Shown here in pieces: positions 51,767 to 60,495 of a stretch of DNA of 64,000 bases. Below the pieces are notes generated by a model. That model was not told the DNA's origin, did no database searches, and was given only the letters and a program-made list of their open reading frames with translations. Where the stretch lies: the NCBI RefSeq assembly GCF_902493215.1, contig NZ_CABUOL010000008.1, positions 1-64,000 on the forward strand. The letters run 5' to 3'. Positions within the stretch are counted from its first letter, which is position 1; the number at the start of each line of letters is the position of its first letter. The DNA is from an uncultured Mediterranea sp. Its GTDB lineage: Bacteria > Bacteroidota > Bacteroidia > Bacteroidales > Bacteroidaceae. A program made the position numbers and the translations under genes.

Positions 51767-54313
51767 TTACATTTTACTCAAAAAATCCTCCAGCGACACG
51801 ATGTCCGTGAAGTAGACATCGCGCGGCTTGCTGCCCTGCGCAGGCCCTACGATACCCGCCTTCTCCAGCTGGTCCATCAGGCGGCCGGCACGGTTGTAGC
51901 CGATGGAGAACTTGCGCTGGATGAGCGAAGTGGAGCCTTGCTGGTGCGTCACGATCAGGCGCGCGGCGTCGTCGAAGAGCGGGTCCTTGCGCCCCAGGTC
52001 CACATCGCCCAGGTCGCCGCCGCTGGCGTTCTCGTCCACGTATTCGGGCAGGTAGAAGGCCGTGGGATAACCCTGCTGGCGGGCGATGAATTTCGTAATC
52101 TCGGCCACCTCGGGCGTGTCGATGAAGGCACACTGCACACGCACGGGGTCGGCTCCCTGCAGGAAGAGCATGTCGCCGCGGCCTATCAGCTGATTGGCGC
52201 CCGGCCGGTCGAGGATGGTGCGCGAGTCGACCATCGCCGACACACGGAAGGCGATACGCGCGGGGAAGTTGGCCTTGATGGTACCCGTGATGATGTTCGT
52301 CGTGGGTCGCTGCGTGGCGATGATCATGTGGATGCCCACCGCACGTGCCAGCTGGGCGATGCGCGCTATGGGCAGCTCCACGTCCTTGCCCGCGGTCATG
52401 ATGAGGTCGCCGAACTCGTCGATCACCACCACGATGTAGGGCATGTACTTGTGGCCCTTCTCGGGGTTGAGGCGGCGGTTGATGAACTTCTCGTTGTACT
52501 CCTTGATGTTGCGCACGTGGGCTGCCTTCAGCAGGTCGTAGCGCGTGTCCATCTCCACGCAGATGGAGTTCAGCGTCTGCACCACCTTGGTGACGTCGGT
52601 GATGATGGGTTCGGCCTCGTCGGGCAGCTTGGCCAGGAAGTGGTGCTCGATGACGGAATAGATGCTGAATTCCACCTTCTTGGGGTCGACGAGCACAAAC
52701 TTCAGCTCGGCGGGGTGTTTCTTGTAGAGCAGCGAGGTGATGATGGCGTTCAGGCCGACGGACTTACCCTGACCGGTGGCACCCGCCACCAGCACGTGGG
52801 GCATCTTGGCCAGGTCCACCATGAACACCTCGTTCGTGATGGTCTTGCCCAGGGCGATGGGCAGCTCGTAGGTCGATTCCTGGAACTTCTTGCTGCCGAT
52901 GATGCTCTGCCCCGACACGATTTTGGGGTTCGAGTTGGGCACCTCGATACCGATGGTACCCTTGCCCGGTATGGGCGCTATGATGCGGATGCCCAGCGCC
53001 GAGAGGCTCAGGGCGATGTCGTCCTCCAGTCCGCGTATCTTCGAGATGCGCACACCCTGTTCGGGAGTGATTTCGTAGAGCGTCACCGTGGGTCCCACCG
53101 TCGCCTTGATGGAGCTGATTTCGATGCCGAAGCTGCGCAGCGTGCTCACAATCTTGTCCTTGTTGGCATTCTGCTCGTCCATGTCGATGGTAGGCTCGGC
53201 GTTGTCGTAGTGCTTCATCAGGTCCAGCGTGGGGAAGTGGTAGTTCTCCAGGTCGAGGCGCGGGTTGTAGGGCTCCAGCTCGGGTCCCTGGTATTCCTCG
53301 TCCTCGCGTGCCTCCACCTCGAAGGCCGGTTCGGCGGCCGGATCGGGAGCAGCCATTTCGGGTTCGGCCGTCTCCACCGTCATGGCCACGTCGCCTCCGT
53401 TCGTGCGCGGAGCAGGTGCCGTGCGGGGCAGGTCGTCCAGGTCGAGCGATATCTCGTGCGAGGCTTCTGCCTCGGGTTCTTCCGTTTCGGGTTCAGGTTC
53501 CTCTTCGGGCTCCTCGTGCCTGGGGGCTTCCGGCTCTTCCTCCTCCTTCACGGGTTGGGGCGCAGGCGTCGGTTCGGGTCGGCAGCGTCCGTCGGCCGTC
53601 CACGAGGTGGTAAACTCCTCGGGCACCTCGCCCTCAGCGTCCGCAGCTCCCTCCGCCCCGCGCTTCTTCTTGAGGAAGTCCAGCGCAAAGACGCCGCGCA
53701 GCCACACGATGGTTTGCGCACTGAGGTAGATGAAGAAGCAGATGGCCGTCACCAGCAGCAGCATCCACACGCCCGGCGCGCCGATCTGCGACACCAGCCA
53801 GCGGCTCACGTTGTAGCCGTGCATGCCGCCCAGGTAGATGAACGAGTCGGCATAGAGGCTGGCAAAGGCGAAGCCGAAGAACACCGAGAACCACACCAGC
53901 AGCAGCGTGCAGCAGATGAACCAGCGCCTCAGCCGCAGGTGCCGCACCTTCATGAGCTTCAGTCCGGCCGCGGCCATGAACACCAGGATGAAGAACGAGG
54001 CCACGCCGAAGCAGTCGTTGATGAGGTAGCTGGCCAGCTGTGCGCCGCGCGAACCCGCATAGTTCTTCACGCCGTTGTCCACCGCCATGAGGTCTTCGGA
54101 GCGCCCCGAGTCGATGACGCTCTGGTCCGCCGCCCCTGTGAAGAAGAACGACGAGAAGGCCAGCAGCAGGTAGACGGAGAAGATGACGAGCATCAGGCCC
54201 ACGATGAAACGCAGTGTCTCGTTGTGCCAGGCGGCCGCCACCTTGCGGAAGAAGGAAGGCGATGCCGCCGTGTCTTTTTTATCTTTGTCCGATTTGTCTC
54301 TTTCTCTTTTCAT
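51767..54313 (-). CDS. ftsK: DNA translocase FtsK/SpoIIIE
   Basis: Septal DNA pump of 848 aa. Four transmembrane helices lie in the first 200 residues. They are followed by an acidic, proline-rich linker (about 230-330) and the motor domain with Walker A AGATGQGKSVGLNAI, Walker B YIVVVIDEFGDL and the RIAQLARAVGIHMIIATQRP block. The C-terminal gamma winged helix is present (STSLIQRKFSIGYNRAGRLMDQLEKAGIVGP). It moves chromosomes during division and activates dimer resolution. The start MKRERDK is chosen; the longer frame runs into the -7 box TATTTTTG (54364-54371, minus). Confidence 0.96.
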   Translation of the reverse strand: MKRERDKSDKDKKDTAASPSFFRKVAAAWHNETLRFIVGLMLVIFSVYLLLAFSSFFFTGAADQSVIDSGRSEDLMAVDNGVKNYAGSRGAQLASYLINDCFGVASFFILVFMAAAGLKLMKVRHLRLRRWFICCTLLLVWFSVFFGFAFASLYADSFIYLGGMHGYNVSRWLVSQIGAPGVWMLLLVTAICFFIYLSAQTIVWLRGVFALDFLKKKRGAEGAADAEGEVPEEFTTSWTADGRCRPEPTPAPQPVKEEEEPEAPRHEEPEEEPEPETEEPEAEASHEISLDLDDLPRTAPAPRTNGGDVAMTVETAEPEMAAPDPAAEPAFEVEAREDEEYQGPELEPYNPRLDLENYHFPTLDLMKHYDNAEPTIDMDEQNANKDKIVSTLRSFGIEISSIKATVGPTVTLYEITPEQGVRISKIRGLEDDIALSLSALGIRIIAPIPGKGTIGIEVPNSNPKIVSGQSIIGSKKFQESTYELPIALGKTITNEVFMVDLAKMPHVLVAGATGQGKSVGLNAIITSLLYKKHPAELKFVLVDPKKVEFSIYSVIEHHFLAKLPDEAEPIITDVTKVVQTLNSICVEMDTRYDLLKAAHVRNIKEYNEKFINRRLNPEKGHKYMPYIVVVIDEFGDLIMTAGKDVELPIARIAQLARAVGIHMIIATQRPTTNIITGTIKANFPARIAFRVSAMVDSRTILDRPGANQLIGRGDMLFLQGADPVRVQCAFIDTPEVAEITKFIARQQGYPTAFYLPEYVDENASGGDLGDVDLGRKDPLFDDAARLIVTHQQGSTSLIQRKFSIGYNRAGRLMDQLEKAGIVGPAQGSKPRDVYFTDIVSLEDFLSKM

Positions 54314-54624
54314 TGTCTTTATTAGTAAGGGTCTATTTGTACGAGTTTTCTTTTTTTGCAGTACAAAAATACGGAAAAATAGGCGGAGAGACAAACGAAA
54401 AACCAAGTTTTCGGGGCCTCTTTTCCGAAGCACATCCATAAATATTATAAATACGCTGGTTATCAGCTTGTTGCAAAGGCATTTTCAAGCCTCCGAAAAC
54501 ACTTTTTCTTTTTCATACACCCCTGCCATACGGAGCCCTACCTCCTGCCTGCACCTTCTCCCCTCGCCCAATCCGGAATTACAGATTACAGTATCCCGAT
54601 AATGAAAAACTGTCATTGTAGAAA

Positions 54625-54784
54625 ATGCTATTACGAATTACAGATTACAGTTAGCCAAAATCGAAATGTGCGCGTCACTTATACAGTTATATTATATATA
54701 TATTTATATATATAATATAAAATTCTGTACACACTTTTTTCAAATCGAAATTCGCTTACTGTAATCTGTAATTCGTAATAGCAT
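54625..54784. repeat. Concentric inverted repeat with AT palindrome core
   Basis: Perfect 27-bp arms (54625-54651 and 54758-54784, core ATTACAGATTACAGT) are centred at 54704.5. Inside, TACAG/CTGTA and a 34-bp AT palindrome (54687-54720, arms TTATATTATATATATA) are centred at 54703.5. The whole could extrude as a cruciform. Confidence 0.9.
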
Positions 54785-55062
54785 GCTGTCTTTTCCTGAA
54801 TTCAAAACGACTCTTACGAATTACAGATTACAGTTACCGAAAAATCTCTTTCATGCCACTTCATAAAGAGTGCATACGAAAGAGAATATCATGCCGCCTG
54901 TATAAAAACACTGCTTCCCGCGCGCGAAAACACCGTTTTACCATCTGTAAATCAATGCATTATTTTTATTAACACAATTCTTCAATCCGTTAACATGTTT
55001 TCACTTCCCAGCGGCCCGAATTTTTTGGCCGGCCGGAGAATACCCCTTATCTTTGCCTTCGT

Positions 55063-55155
55063 CAATGGATAATAGACAATGGAAAATGGATAATGAGCCA
55101 GCGGCCGGGGCACTATCAATTATCAATTCTCAATTATCCATTCCCAATTAACCAA
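55063..55155. repeat. 7-bp-period inverted repeat array in the HU-like gene leader
   Basis: Left arm: five heptamers, CAATGGA, TAATAGA, CAATGGA, AAATGGA, TAATGAG (55063-55097). Right arm: six, TATCAAT twice, TCTCAAT, TATCCAT, TCCCAAT, TAACCAA (55114-55155). It lies downstream of the -7 box, so it would be transcribed and fold. Confidence 0.85.
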
Positions 55156-55179
55156 ACACAAATTTAAAACAACAAAGCT

Positions 55180-55671
55180 ATGTCAACAATCGGAACATTG
55201 AAGTACAGACGTTATCAGGCCAAGTCGCCTCAGAACCCCGACGCACCCGCCAAGTGGTACGCCCGCGCCGTGCAGGACCGCACGGTGGAATTCGAAGACT
55301 TCGTCACCCACATTTCGGAACACAACTCGCCCTACTCCCGCGGCGTCATCCACGGCGTGCTCATCGACATGCTCTCGTGCCTCAAGGAGCTGGTGCTCGA
55401 CGGCAAGTCCGTCCGCCTGGGCGACCTGGGCCTCTTCTCCGTGGGCATCTCCTCGAAGGGTGCCGACACGGCCGACGCCTGGGACACGAGTCTCATCACC
55501 GGCGTCCACCTGAACGTGCGCAACACCAAGAACTGGAGCAACACCGAGCTGCGCAAGTGCACCCGCGTCACCGAGCTGGCCGTCTACACCGCCGGCGGCA
55601 CGCTGACGGACGACGGCACCGAGCCTGAACCCGGCGGCGGTGACGACGGACAGGACGAGAGCCCGCTGTAA
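55180..55671 (+). CDS. HU-family DNA-binding protein
   Basis: A 163-aa protein of the HU/IHF-like group common in Bacteroidales (HU-HIG type). It starts with the group's MSTIGTLKYRRYQAKSPQNP and has the HU-like core (RGVIHGVLIDMLSCLKELVLDGKSVRLGDLGLFSVGI). It ends in an acidic, glycine-rich tail. It should bind or bend DNA, but its exact role is unknown. The smalltalk peptide follows, the usual pairing in this order. Confidence 0.9.
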   Translation: MSTIGTLKYRRYQAKSPQNPDAPAKWYARAVQDRTVEFEDFVTHISEHNSPYSRGVIHGVLIDMLSCLKELVLDGKSVRLGDLGLFSVGISSKGADTADAWDTSLITGVHLNVRNTKNWSNTELRKCTRVTELAVYTAGGTLTDDGTEPEPGGGDDGQDESPL

Positions 55672-55677
55672 CACAGC

Positions 55678-55818
55678 GGTGAGCGGTGGTTATTTAGCGG
55701 TGAGCGGTGAGCGGTTAACGGTTAGTATGCTCACCACTAACCACTAATCACTCACCACTAATCAACGCCACCAACCGCTCACCACTAACCACTAACCGTT
55801 AATCACTAACCACTAAAA
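55678..55818. repeat. 7-bp-period inverted repeat array before the smalltalk gene
   Basis: GGTGAGC/GGTTAGT heptamers (55678-55726) face ACTAACC/ACTCACC/GCTCACC heptamers (55729-55818) with two breaks in register. It ends four bases before the ATG of the small peptide. Confidence 0.8.
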
Positions 55819-55822
55819 AAAC

Positions 55823-55921
55823 ATGGACAAGAAAACTATTTGGAAAACCATCATCCAGACGCTGGTCACCATCCTGACCGCCATTGGAACTACACTGGGC
55901 GTTACCAGCTGTATGATGTAG
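55823..55921 (+). CDS. Smalltalk protein (32-aa hydrophobic peptide)
   Basis: A short gene ATG-TAG encoding 32 residues: MDKKTIWKTIIQTLVTILT, then AIGTTLGVTSCMM. It has a basic start, one hydrophobic helix and a late Cys. This matches the 'smalltalk' family, which lies downstream of HU-like genes in Bacteroidales. It is probably membrane-inserted; the function is unknown. A terminator follows directly. Confidence 0.88.
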   Translation: MDKKTIWKTIIQTLVTILTAIGTTLGVTSCMM

Positions 55922-55956
55922 CCCTGCGCTGCATGCGACGACACAAGCACTGAATA

Positions 55957-55994
55957 AAACACCCGCTGCCTCGGAGATGAGGGGCGGGTGGTTT
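55957..55994 (+). terminator. Terminator of the HU-smalltalk unit
   Basis: Outer AAAC/GTTT, ACCCG/CGGGT and inner CCTC/GAGG pairs form one hairpin. It marks the left border of the AT-rich restriction-modification block. Confidence 0.6.
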
Positions 55995-56014
55995 GCGTAA
56001 GCAGAAACCAATTA

Positions 56015-56773
56015 TCAAGAATGGATTGATGCTATTTCTTTTTTGAAATCAGGTATCATTTCAGCTGTTATACTATTCTTATGAATTACACGATGGCAAT
56101 TTGGACACACAGGCAGCAGGTTTTTGATAGCATCTTCAATAGTTTGTGTAACACCTGTATTTGAATATTGAAAAATAGGCTTCAAATGATGTATCTCAAT
56201 GCAAGAACTTCCATATTTTTCACCATAATATGATTGAAATTCAAATCCACAACACTCACAAGCAATCGTTCCGTTATGGCTAAAATGCTCTATTGCTGCA
56301 TTCCTTAGTTTTTGAGAACGTGCATAAGATGTATTTATTGAATATTTTTGATTACCTTCAGTAACAATTTCACGATATAAAAACATTGTCTTTTTCGTTG
56401 CTTTGGCAAGTTTGCCTAAAGACATTCTAATATCCTTATATTCGAAACCTGAAGATAATAAATACTGTATATTAAGTCTGTTTTGAGAGACAAACTCCAT
56501 CCCTTTAGATGTAATCTGATACATTCCATCATTGCGATAGGTAACATAACCTTTTCTAAGCAAGGTGTCGTGACTCTTCAAATTACGGACTTTCTGCGAA
56601 AAATATGTATCAGAACGGTTGCTGAGTATTTCTGCATCAAGTCCGGTAGGTTTCATTAAATCTGTAAGCAATGGTATTAGTTCGGATGTATGAATACAAC
56701 CATGCGGCTTTAGACTCATTAAAAACAAACTTGGTAGAATCAGTTCGGATTCTGTAATTCTTTGGTTTTCCAT
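56015..56773 (-). CDS. HNH endonuclease with N-terminal winged helix
   Basis: A 252-aa nuclease. The N-terminal half (ILPSLFLMSLKPHGCIHTSELIPLL to YRNDGMYQITSKGMEFV) looks like a winged-helix DNA-reading domain. The C-terminal part is a zinc HNH module: CECCGF, then CIEIHHLKPIF with the catalytic His, then NLLPVCPNCHRVIH. It is the last gene of the restriction-modification operon; its ATG overlaps the methyltransferase stop by one base (TAATG). It could be a second restriction enzyme, a nicking partner, or a methyl-dependent nuclease. Base composition is AT-rich like the rest of the cassette. Confidence 0.85.
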   Translation of the reverse strand: MENQRITESELILPSLFLMSLKPHGCIHTSELIPLLTDLMKPTGLDAEILSNRSDTYFSQKVRNLKSHDTLLRKGYVTYRNDGMYQITSKGMEFVSQNRLNIQYLLSSGFEYKDIRMSLGKLAKATKKTMFLYREIVTEGNQKYSINTSYARSQKLRNAAIEHFSHNGTIACECCGFEFQSYYGEKYGSSCIEIHHLKPIFQYSNTGVTQTIEDAIKNLLPVCPNCHRVIHKNSITAEMIPDFKKEIASIHS

Positions 56774-58767
56774 TAATAATTAGTTATTAATAAATGTGTA
56801 ACTTTTTTTTCATTCCTATTCATAAAGCTCACAAGATACTCTTTATCAAAGGTGCGGATATTAATGCCAGGCCTGTCATAGAGACCATATATAAATTCTG
56901 TGTTTTTTATAATCAGCATCCATTTGGCCCTACAATCTTCTATCAAATAATTTGCAAGTCTCTTTTGGTCCTCCCGGGAAAATTCATTCTGTGCATACGT
57001 ACTAAATTCAGAGTCATAGGGTGGATCCAAAAAGATAAAATCATCTATGGACGGCTGAGTCTTTCGTAAGAACTTCTCAAAATCAAGATTATAAATCCTT
57101 GCATTGACGAAATGACTACGCAGGGGTTTGGAACGATAATAGTTTAGTTTTTTCACCATAAATTTACTATTATATGCAATGCCGCCATAAGGTACATTAA
57201 AATCTCCACGGCTACTATATCTAAACATTCCACTATATGCATAATTACGTATAAAAAAGAAAAGAGCACAATGCAACGCTCCATTGGAGAGTGCCAACTC
57301 TGCATTATTATATAAATGACGGTAATTCATATAAACCGCACCTTTGATAGCAGTTTCTATGTTGTCATATAAATCATTCTCTGGAAGAATATGCTTTTCT
57401 TTTTCTAATTCATGCATCCTCATCATTTTACGAGAAAGGGTAGTTTCCATTTCCGTTAACAGAATACAAGGATATGCACTAAATTCTGTTCCGATTATAT
57501 GAAGAATATCACTCTGTTTTTCAAAACAAAACTGATGAATGGCAGACTTCAACTCTTCTTTAGTCAATTCTTCATGCCTATAACGCAGATAAATATCAAC
57601 AAGAAAAAGATTATCATGAAAAAATGCTTCTGCATTTTTCCACGAATTATCTATCTGTTCTACATATTGGAAAAAGAGTTCGTCAGCATTTGCAATACTA
57701 TTATACAGAGATATAAGTTCATGCGAATAATCGTTGATATAATACTCTTTTGCCTTTATGCCCATAAAAACGGCCCCCCCACCTACAAAAGGTTCAAAAA
57801 ATCGATTGAACTTAGGTAAGTTTGGTATAATATACTTCAATTCTTTTTCTTTTCCGCCAGGCCACTTCACAATGGGCTGCAATCCGGTTGAAACATTTAT
57901 ATCCTCCACTTTAGCTTCATTTTTGGAATTGAAAAAGTGATCCATTTCAAAAAATGACGTTTGATATGCAATGCCACCATCACGTACCTCAAAACATTTT
58001 CCCTCTTCGTATTGATACGGTTTCGTTTTCCCCATTTGTATATCTTCTTTTGATTGTAAAACTGTTTCTATTCGTTTCTTGGCTGCATCAAAATATTCAT
58101 AATCCAATTCTACACCTATAAACCTACGCTCAAGTTCCAAGGCTGCTACACCTGTAGAACCGACACCCATAAACGGATCAAAAACAATATCATTTTTATT
58201 AGTTGCTATTCTTATCATCTTTTTTAATATAGACACTGGTTTCTGAGTAGGATGTTTAGGAGAGCTCAGACGTTCAGGACGCATGCAAATCGGACTTTCA
58301 ATAAAATTATGCATCTCAGTTTGTGAAATAAAATTCCAGGTATGTTTTTTATTCCAACATGTGAATATCATTTCACAACTATTCAAGAATCCCGCCTTAA
58401 AAATTTTAGGTACAGGATTCGTTTTATGCCAAATCATGAAATTAGAAGTGTCGAACCTATGATCCAACACATCGTACCAACGGCCTAATTGGTTATAAGA
58501 TGTAAAAATAAACAGATTTCCTGTAGGCTTCAAAATTCTAATAAAATCATCGGCCCATTCTTCTGGATTAAAATCAACCATATCCCATTCCGCTACGTCA
58601 TTATTTATAGCAGATCGTTTAGGAAGAGGTATATTACCAGTAGAATGTCTCCCCAAATTATATGGAGGATCCGTAAGGATAAAGTCGATGGAATTATCAG
58701 GGATACGTTTTATCACATCTCTGCTATCTGCCCTCAACAAACATTTATGCCAATTTGGGTCTTTCAT
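56773..58767 (-). CDS. Fused DNA adenine methyltransferase, two catalytic domains
   Basis: A 664-aa protein with two methyltransferases in one chain (numbering here includes a GTG codon one residue upstream). Domain 1 (about 1-240) has DPPY at 34-37 before FDPFMGVGSTG near 197-207, the beta-class order. Domain 2 (about 300-665) has WPGGK at 303, FFEPFVGGGA at 324-333 and DPPY at 582-585, the order of alpha-class Dam/D12 enzymes. Two different fused activities usually mean an asymmetric recognition site, with each strand modified by its own domain, as in type IIS systems. Overlaps of one base with both neighbours indicate a tight operon. Confidence 0.92.
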   Translation of the reverse strand: MKDPNWHKCLLRADSRDVIKRIPDNSIDFILTDPPYNLGRHSTGNIPLPKRSAINNDVAEWDMVDFNPEEWADDFIRILKPTGNLFIFTSYNQLGRWYDVLDHRFDTSNFMIWHKTNPVPKIFKAGFLNSCEMIFTCWNKKHTWNFISQTEMHNFIESPICMRPERLSSPKHPTQKPVSILKKMIRIATNKNDIVFDPFMGVGSTGVAALELERRFIGVELDYEYFDAAKKRIETVLQSKEDIQMGKTKPYQYEEGKCFEVRDGGIAYQTSFFEMDHFFNSKNEAKVEDINVSTGLQPIVKWPGGKEKELKYIIPNLPKFNRFFEPFVGGGAVFMGIKAKEYYINDYSHELISLYNSIANADELFFQYVEQIDNSWKNAEAFFHDNLFLVDIYLRYRHEELTKEELKSAIHQFCFEKQSDILHIIGTEFSAYPCILLTEMETTLSRKMMRMHELEKEKHILPENDLYDNIETAIKGAVYMNYRHLYNNAELALSNGALHCALFFFIRNYAYSGMFRYSSRGDFNVPYGGIAYNSKFMVKKLNYYRSKPLRSHFVNARIYNLDFEKFLRKTQPSIDDFIFLDPPYDSEFSTYAQNEFSREDQKRLANYLIEDCRAKWMLIIKNTEFIYGLYDRPGINIRTFDKEYLVSFMNRNEKKVTHLLITNY

Positions 58768-59594
58768 CACTCATTAGGAAGATAAGCATTCTTAATTCGT
58801 GCCAAAGATTCGATAATAAAATGTGCATTTTTCTTATATTCATCAAGCACAATTTCATACCCTCGCTCCGACTTACACACAAGGTTCCAAAATTTGCTAC
58901 TAATAAGCAATTCCTCATCAGCAAAAAATTGACGTACACGCCCCTGTGTCCATGGCTTTCCTTCGCCATATCGATTATAGGCGGTTGCAAAACAAATCTT
59001 AATATTTTTTTCTGACCCAAGGGCATTGGCAAGAATACAATATTGTTCCAGCAAAGCTTCTTTTTCTGAACGGGCTTTTTTATTATCAAGGTCACCACCT
59101 ATCTTTAACTCGATAAGGTAGTGCATCCCCGTCTCAATATCTTTCAGATAATAATCACTTTCATGACGTTTACTGTGTCGGGATGTTGATTTTTTGGAAC
59201 TAATACCTACGTAATCAGAAACTTCGGGCTTTTTATGATTGATACCTTTTGTATTTTTATATCTTTCGAGGAGTTCAGCGATATAATCTGTCTGTTCTTG
59301 ATAGATGGGGCCTTCTACATGCTGACTAACCTCATAATTTAAAGAAGCAATATTAATAGCCATCTTTTCCAACATGTTACCAAGACTGCTATCCAGCGAA
59401 CGAGCAAGTGCTGAATAATATTGGATGTCCGCTCCAAGAGCTGCTATAAAAACATTATGTATCTTCATGTTGATAGTCCCTTCTTCATCATCAACCTCAC
59501 TCAAATGACGGTCTGAAAATCCTGATGCATAAGCGTCAATCGCCTGTCTGATGACCGCACGAATTGCACGTTCCTTATTTACATTCTCAATCAT
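58767..59594 (-). CDS. Type II restriction endonuclease, TdeIII-like
   Basis: A 275-aa protein with a PD-(D/E)xK-type core: an Asp in YYLKDIETGMHYLIELKIGGD followed by ELK. The next segments (LEQYCILANAL, ICFATAYNRYGEGKPWTQGRVRQFFADEELLISSKFWNLVC) recall the TdeIII family as I remember it. The cut site cannot be read. It is the first gene of the operon. MIENVNK has a typical A-rich initiation region; an upstream ATG at 59627 would add 11 residues. A -7 box TAATTTTG lies at 59690-59697 on minus. Confidence 0.8.
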   Translation of the reverse strand: MIENVNKERAIRAVIRQAIDAYASGFSDRHLSEVDDEEGTINMKIHNVFIAALGADIQYYSALARSLDSSLGNMLEKMAINIASLNYEVSQHVEGPIYQEQTDYIAELLERYKNTKGINHKKPEVSDYVGISSKKSTSRHSKRHESDYYLKDIETGMHYLIELKIGGDLDNKKARSEKEALLEQYCILANALGSEKNIKICFATAYNRYGEGKPWTQGRVRQFFADEELLISSKFWNLVCKSERGYEIVLDEYKKNAHFIIESLARIKNAYLPNE

Positions 59595-59807
59595 TTTTCT
59601 TATTTTTTTAGTAATATAGCAACTCATATAAACTTACGGCAAAAGCCTCAAAATTCTTAATATAGAAATTCACTAAAATCAATCCGTGACAAAATTACAT
59701 TATTTTTCTAATAATACGCGTTGTTTTTGTGAAAATCATTGAGATTCTTCGCCCCGGCTCAGAATGACAGGTGGGGATAGAAGAATAAGACAGGCGGCAC
59801 CTCGGCC

Positions 59808-59840
59808 ATGCAAAACAATAAGCGAGCTTATTTTTTGCAT
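59808..59840. repeat. Inverted repeat upstream of the DUF5063 gene
   Basis: Arms ATGCAAAACAATAAGC and GCTTATTTTTTGCAT around a 2-base centre. The right arm contains the -33 TTG of the promoter below. It may terminate or regulate. Confidence 0.6.
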
Positions 59841-59864
59841 TACGCTCGGTTTGCACTATCTTTG
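59835..59864 (+). promoter_or_regulatory. Promoter of the DUF5063 gene
   Basis: TTG (59835-59837), 19 bases, TATCTTTG (59857-59864), an exact consensus. It shares GGTTTGCACTATCTTTG with the ygiQ promoter. Confidence 0.65.
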
Positions 59865-59890
59865 CAAAACGTTACAATAAAAATACAGGT

Positions 59891-60463
59891 ATGAAGAAAA
59901 ATAGCCAAGTGATATTCGACCGAAACGTGATAGAGTTCGTCACCGTGGCGGCCGAGTTCTGCAAGTTCGTCGAACAGGCCGAGGGAAGCAAGCGCAAAGC
60001 CTTTGTGGACACCACCCTGAAGCTGCTGCCACTGCTCTACCTCAAGGCGTCCATGCTGCCGCCCTGCGAAACCATCGGCGACGAGGCACCCGAAACGTTT
60101 GTCACCGAAGAGACCTACGAGATAGTGCGCATGAACCTGGCCGACATACTGGCCGACCGAGACGACTATCTGGACGTCTTCGTGAACGACATGAAGTACA
60201 GCGACCAGCCCATCACCCGATATATCTCCGAAGACCTGGCGGACATCTACCAGGACATACGCGACTTTATCTTCGTCTTCCAGCTGGGACTGAACGAGAC
60301 GATGAACGACTCGCTGGCCATCTGCCAGGAGAACTTCCGCCTGTACTGGGGGCAGAAGCTGGTGAACACGCTCCGAGCCCTGCACGAGGTGAAGTACGGC
60401 GCACAGGACGACGAGGAGGACGGAGAGGAAGTTGAGAGTGGAGAGTTGAGAGTGGAGAGTTGA
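59891..60463 (+). CDS. DUF5063 domain protein
   Basis: A soluble 190-aa protein of a Bacteroidetes family of unknown function (VIEFVTVAAEFCKFVEQAE, then KLLPLLYLKASMLPPCE and DDYLDVFVNDMKYSDQPITRYISEDLADIYQDIRDFI). The natural protein seems to end in the acidic stretch QDDEEDGEE. The last residues, VESGELRVES, are encoded by a 7-bp-period repeat that has entered the coding end. It is first in a run of three same-strand genes and has a consensus promoter. Confidence 0.88.
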   Translation: MKKNSQVIFDRNVIEFVTVAAEFCKFVEQAEGSKRKAFVDTTLKLLPLLYLKASMLPPCETIGDEAPETFVTEETYEIVRMNLADILADRDDYLDVFVNDMKYSDQPITRYISEDLADIYQDIRDFIFVFQLGLNETMNDSLAICQENFRLYWGQKLVNTLRALHEVKYGAQDDEEDGEEVESGELRVES

Positions 60464-60475
60464 GAGTGGAGAGTG
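60431..60475. repeat. 7-bp-period array overlapping a stop codon
   Basis: GTTGAGA and GTGGAGA alternate three times in register (60431-60472), with a partial seventh unit after. It encodes the tail ESGELRVES of the DUF5063 protein and continues past its stop codon. Confidence 0.92.
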
Positions 60476-60495
60476 AAAAAAGAAAACTGAACCGT

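Larger units (their letters stand above)
54314..55179. other. Long repeat-rich intergenic region between ftsK and the HU-like gene
   Basis: An 866-base divergent gap. It holds the ftsK promoter, four copies of AATTACAGATTACAGT (three direct at 54577, 54636 and 54819; one inverted at 54758), a concentric inverted repeat (54625-54784), and an AT palindrome. It also contains the -7 box TATCTTTG of the HU-like gene (55048-55055) and a heptamer array in that gene's leader. No protein gene is convincing. Confidence 0.75.

Noticed and set aside
54625..54784. dif site or replication terminus because ftsK is adjacent
   Set aside because: I cannot recognise a XerC/XerD 28-bp site in it, and ftsK is not normally linked to dif. 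Left as an unexplained structure.
56015..59594. Prophage or transposon carrying the restriction genes
   Set aside because: No integrase, transposase, terminal repeats or target duplication could be found at either border.
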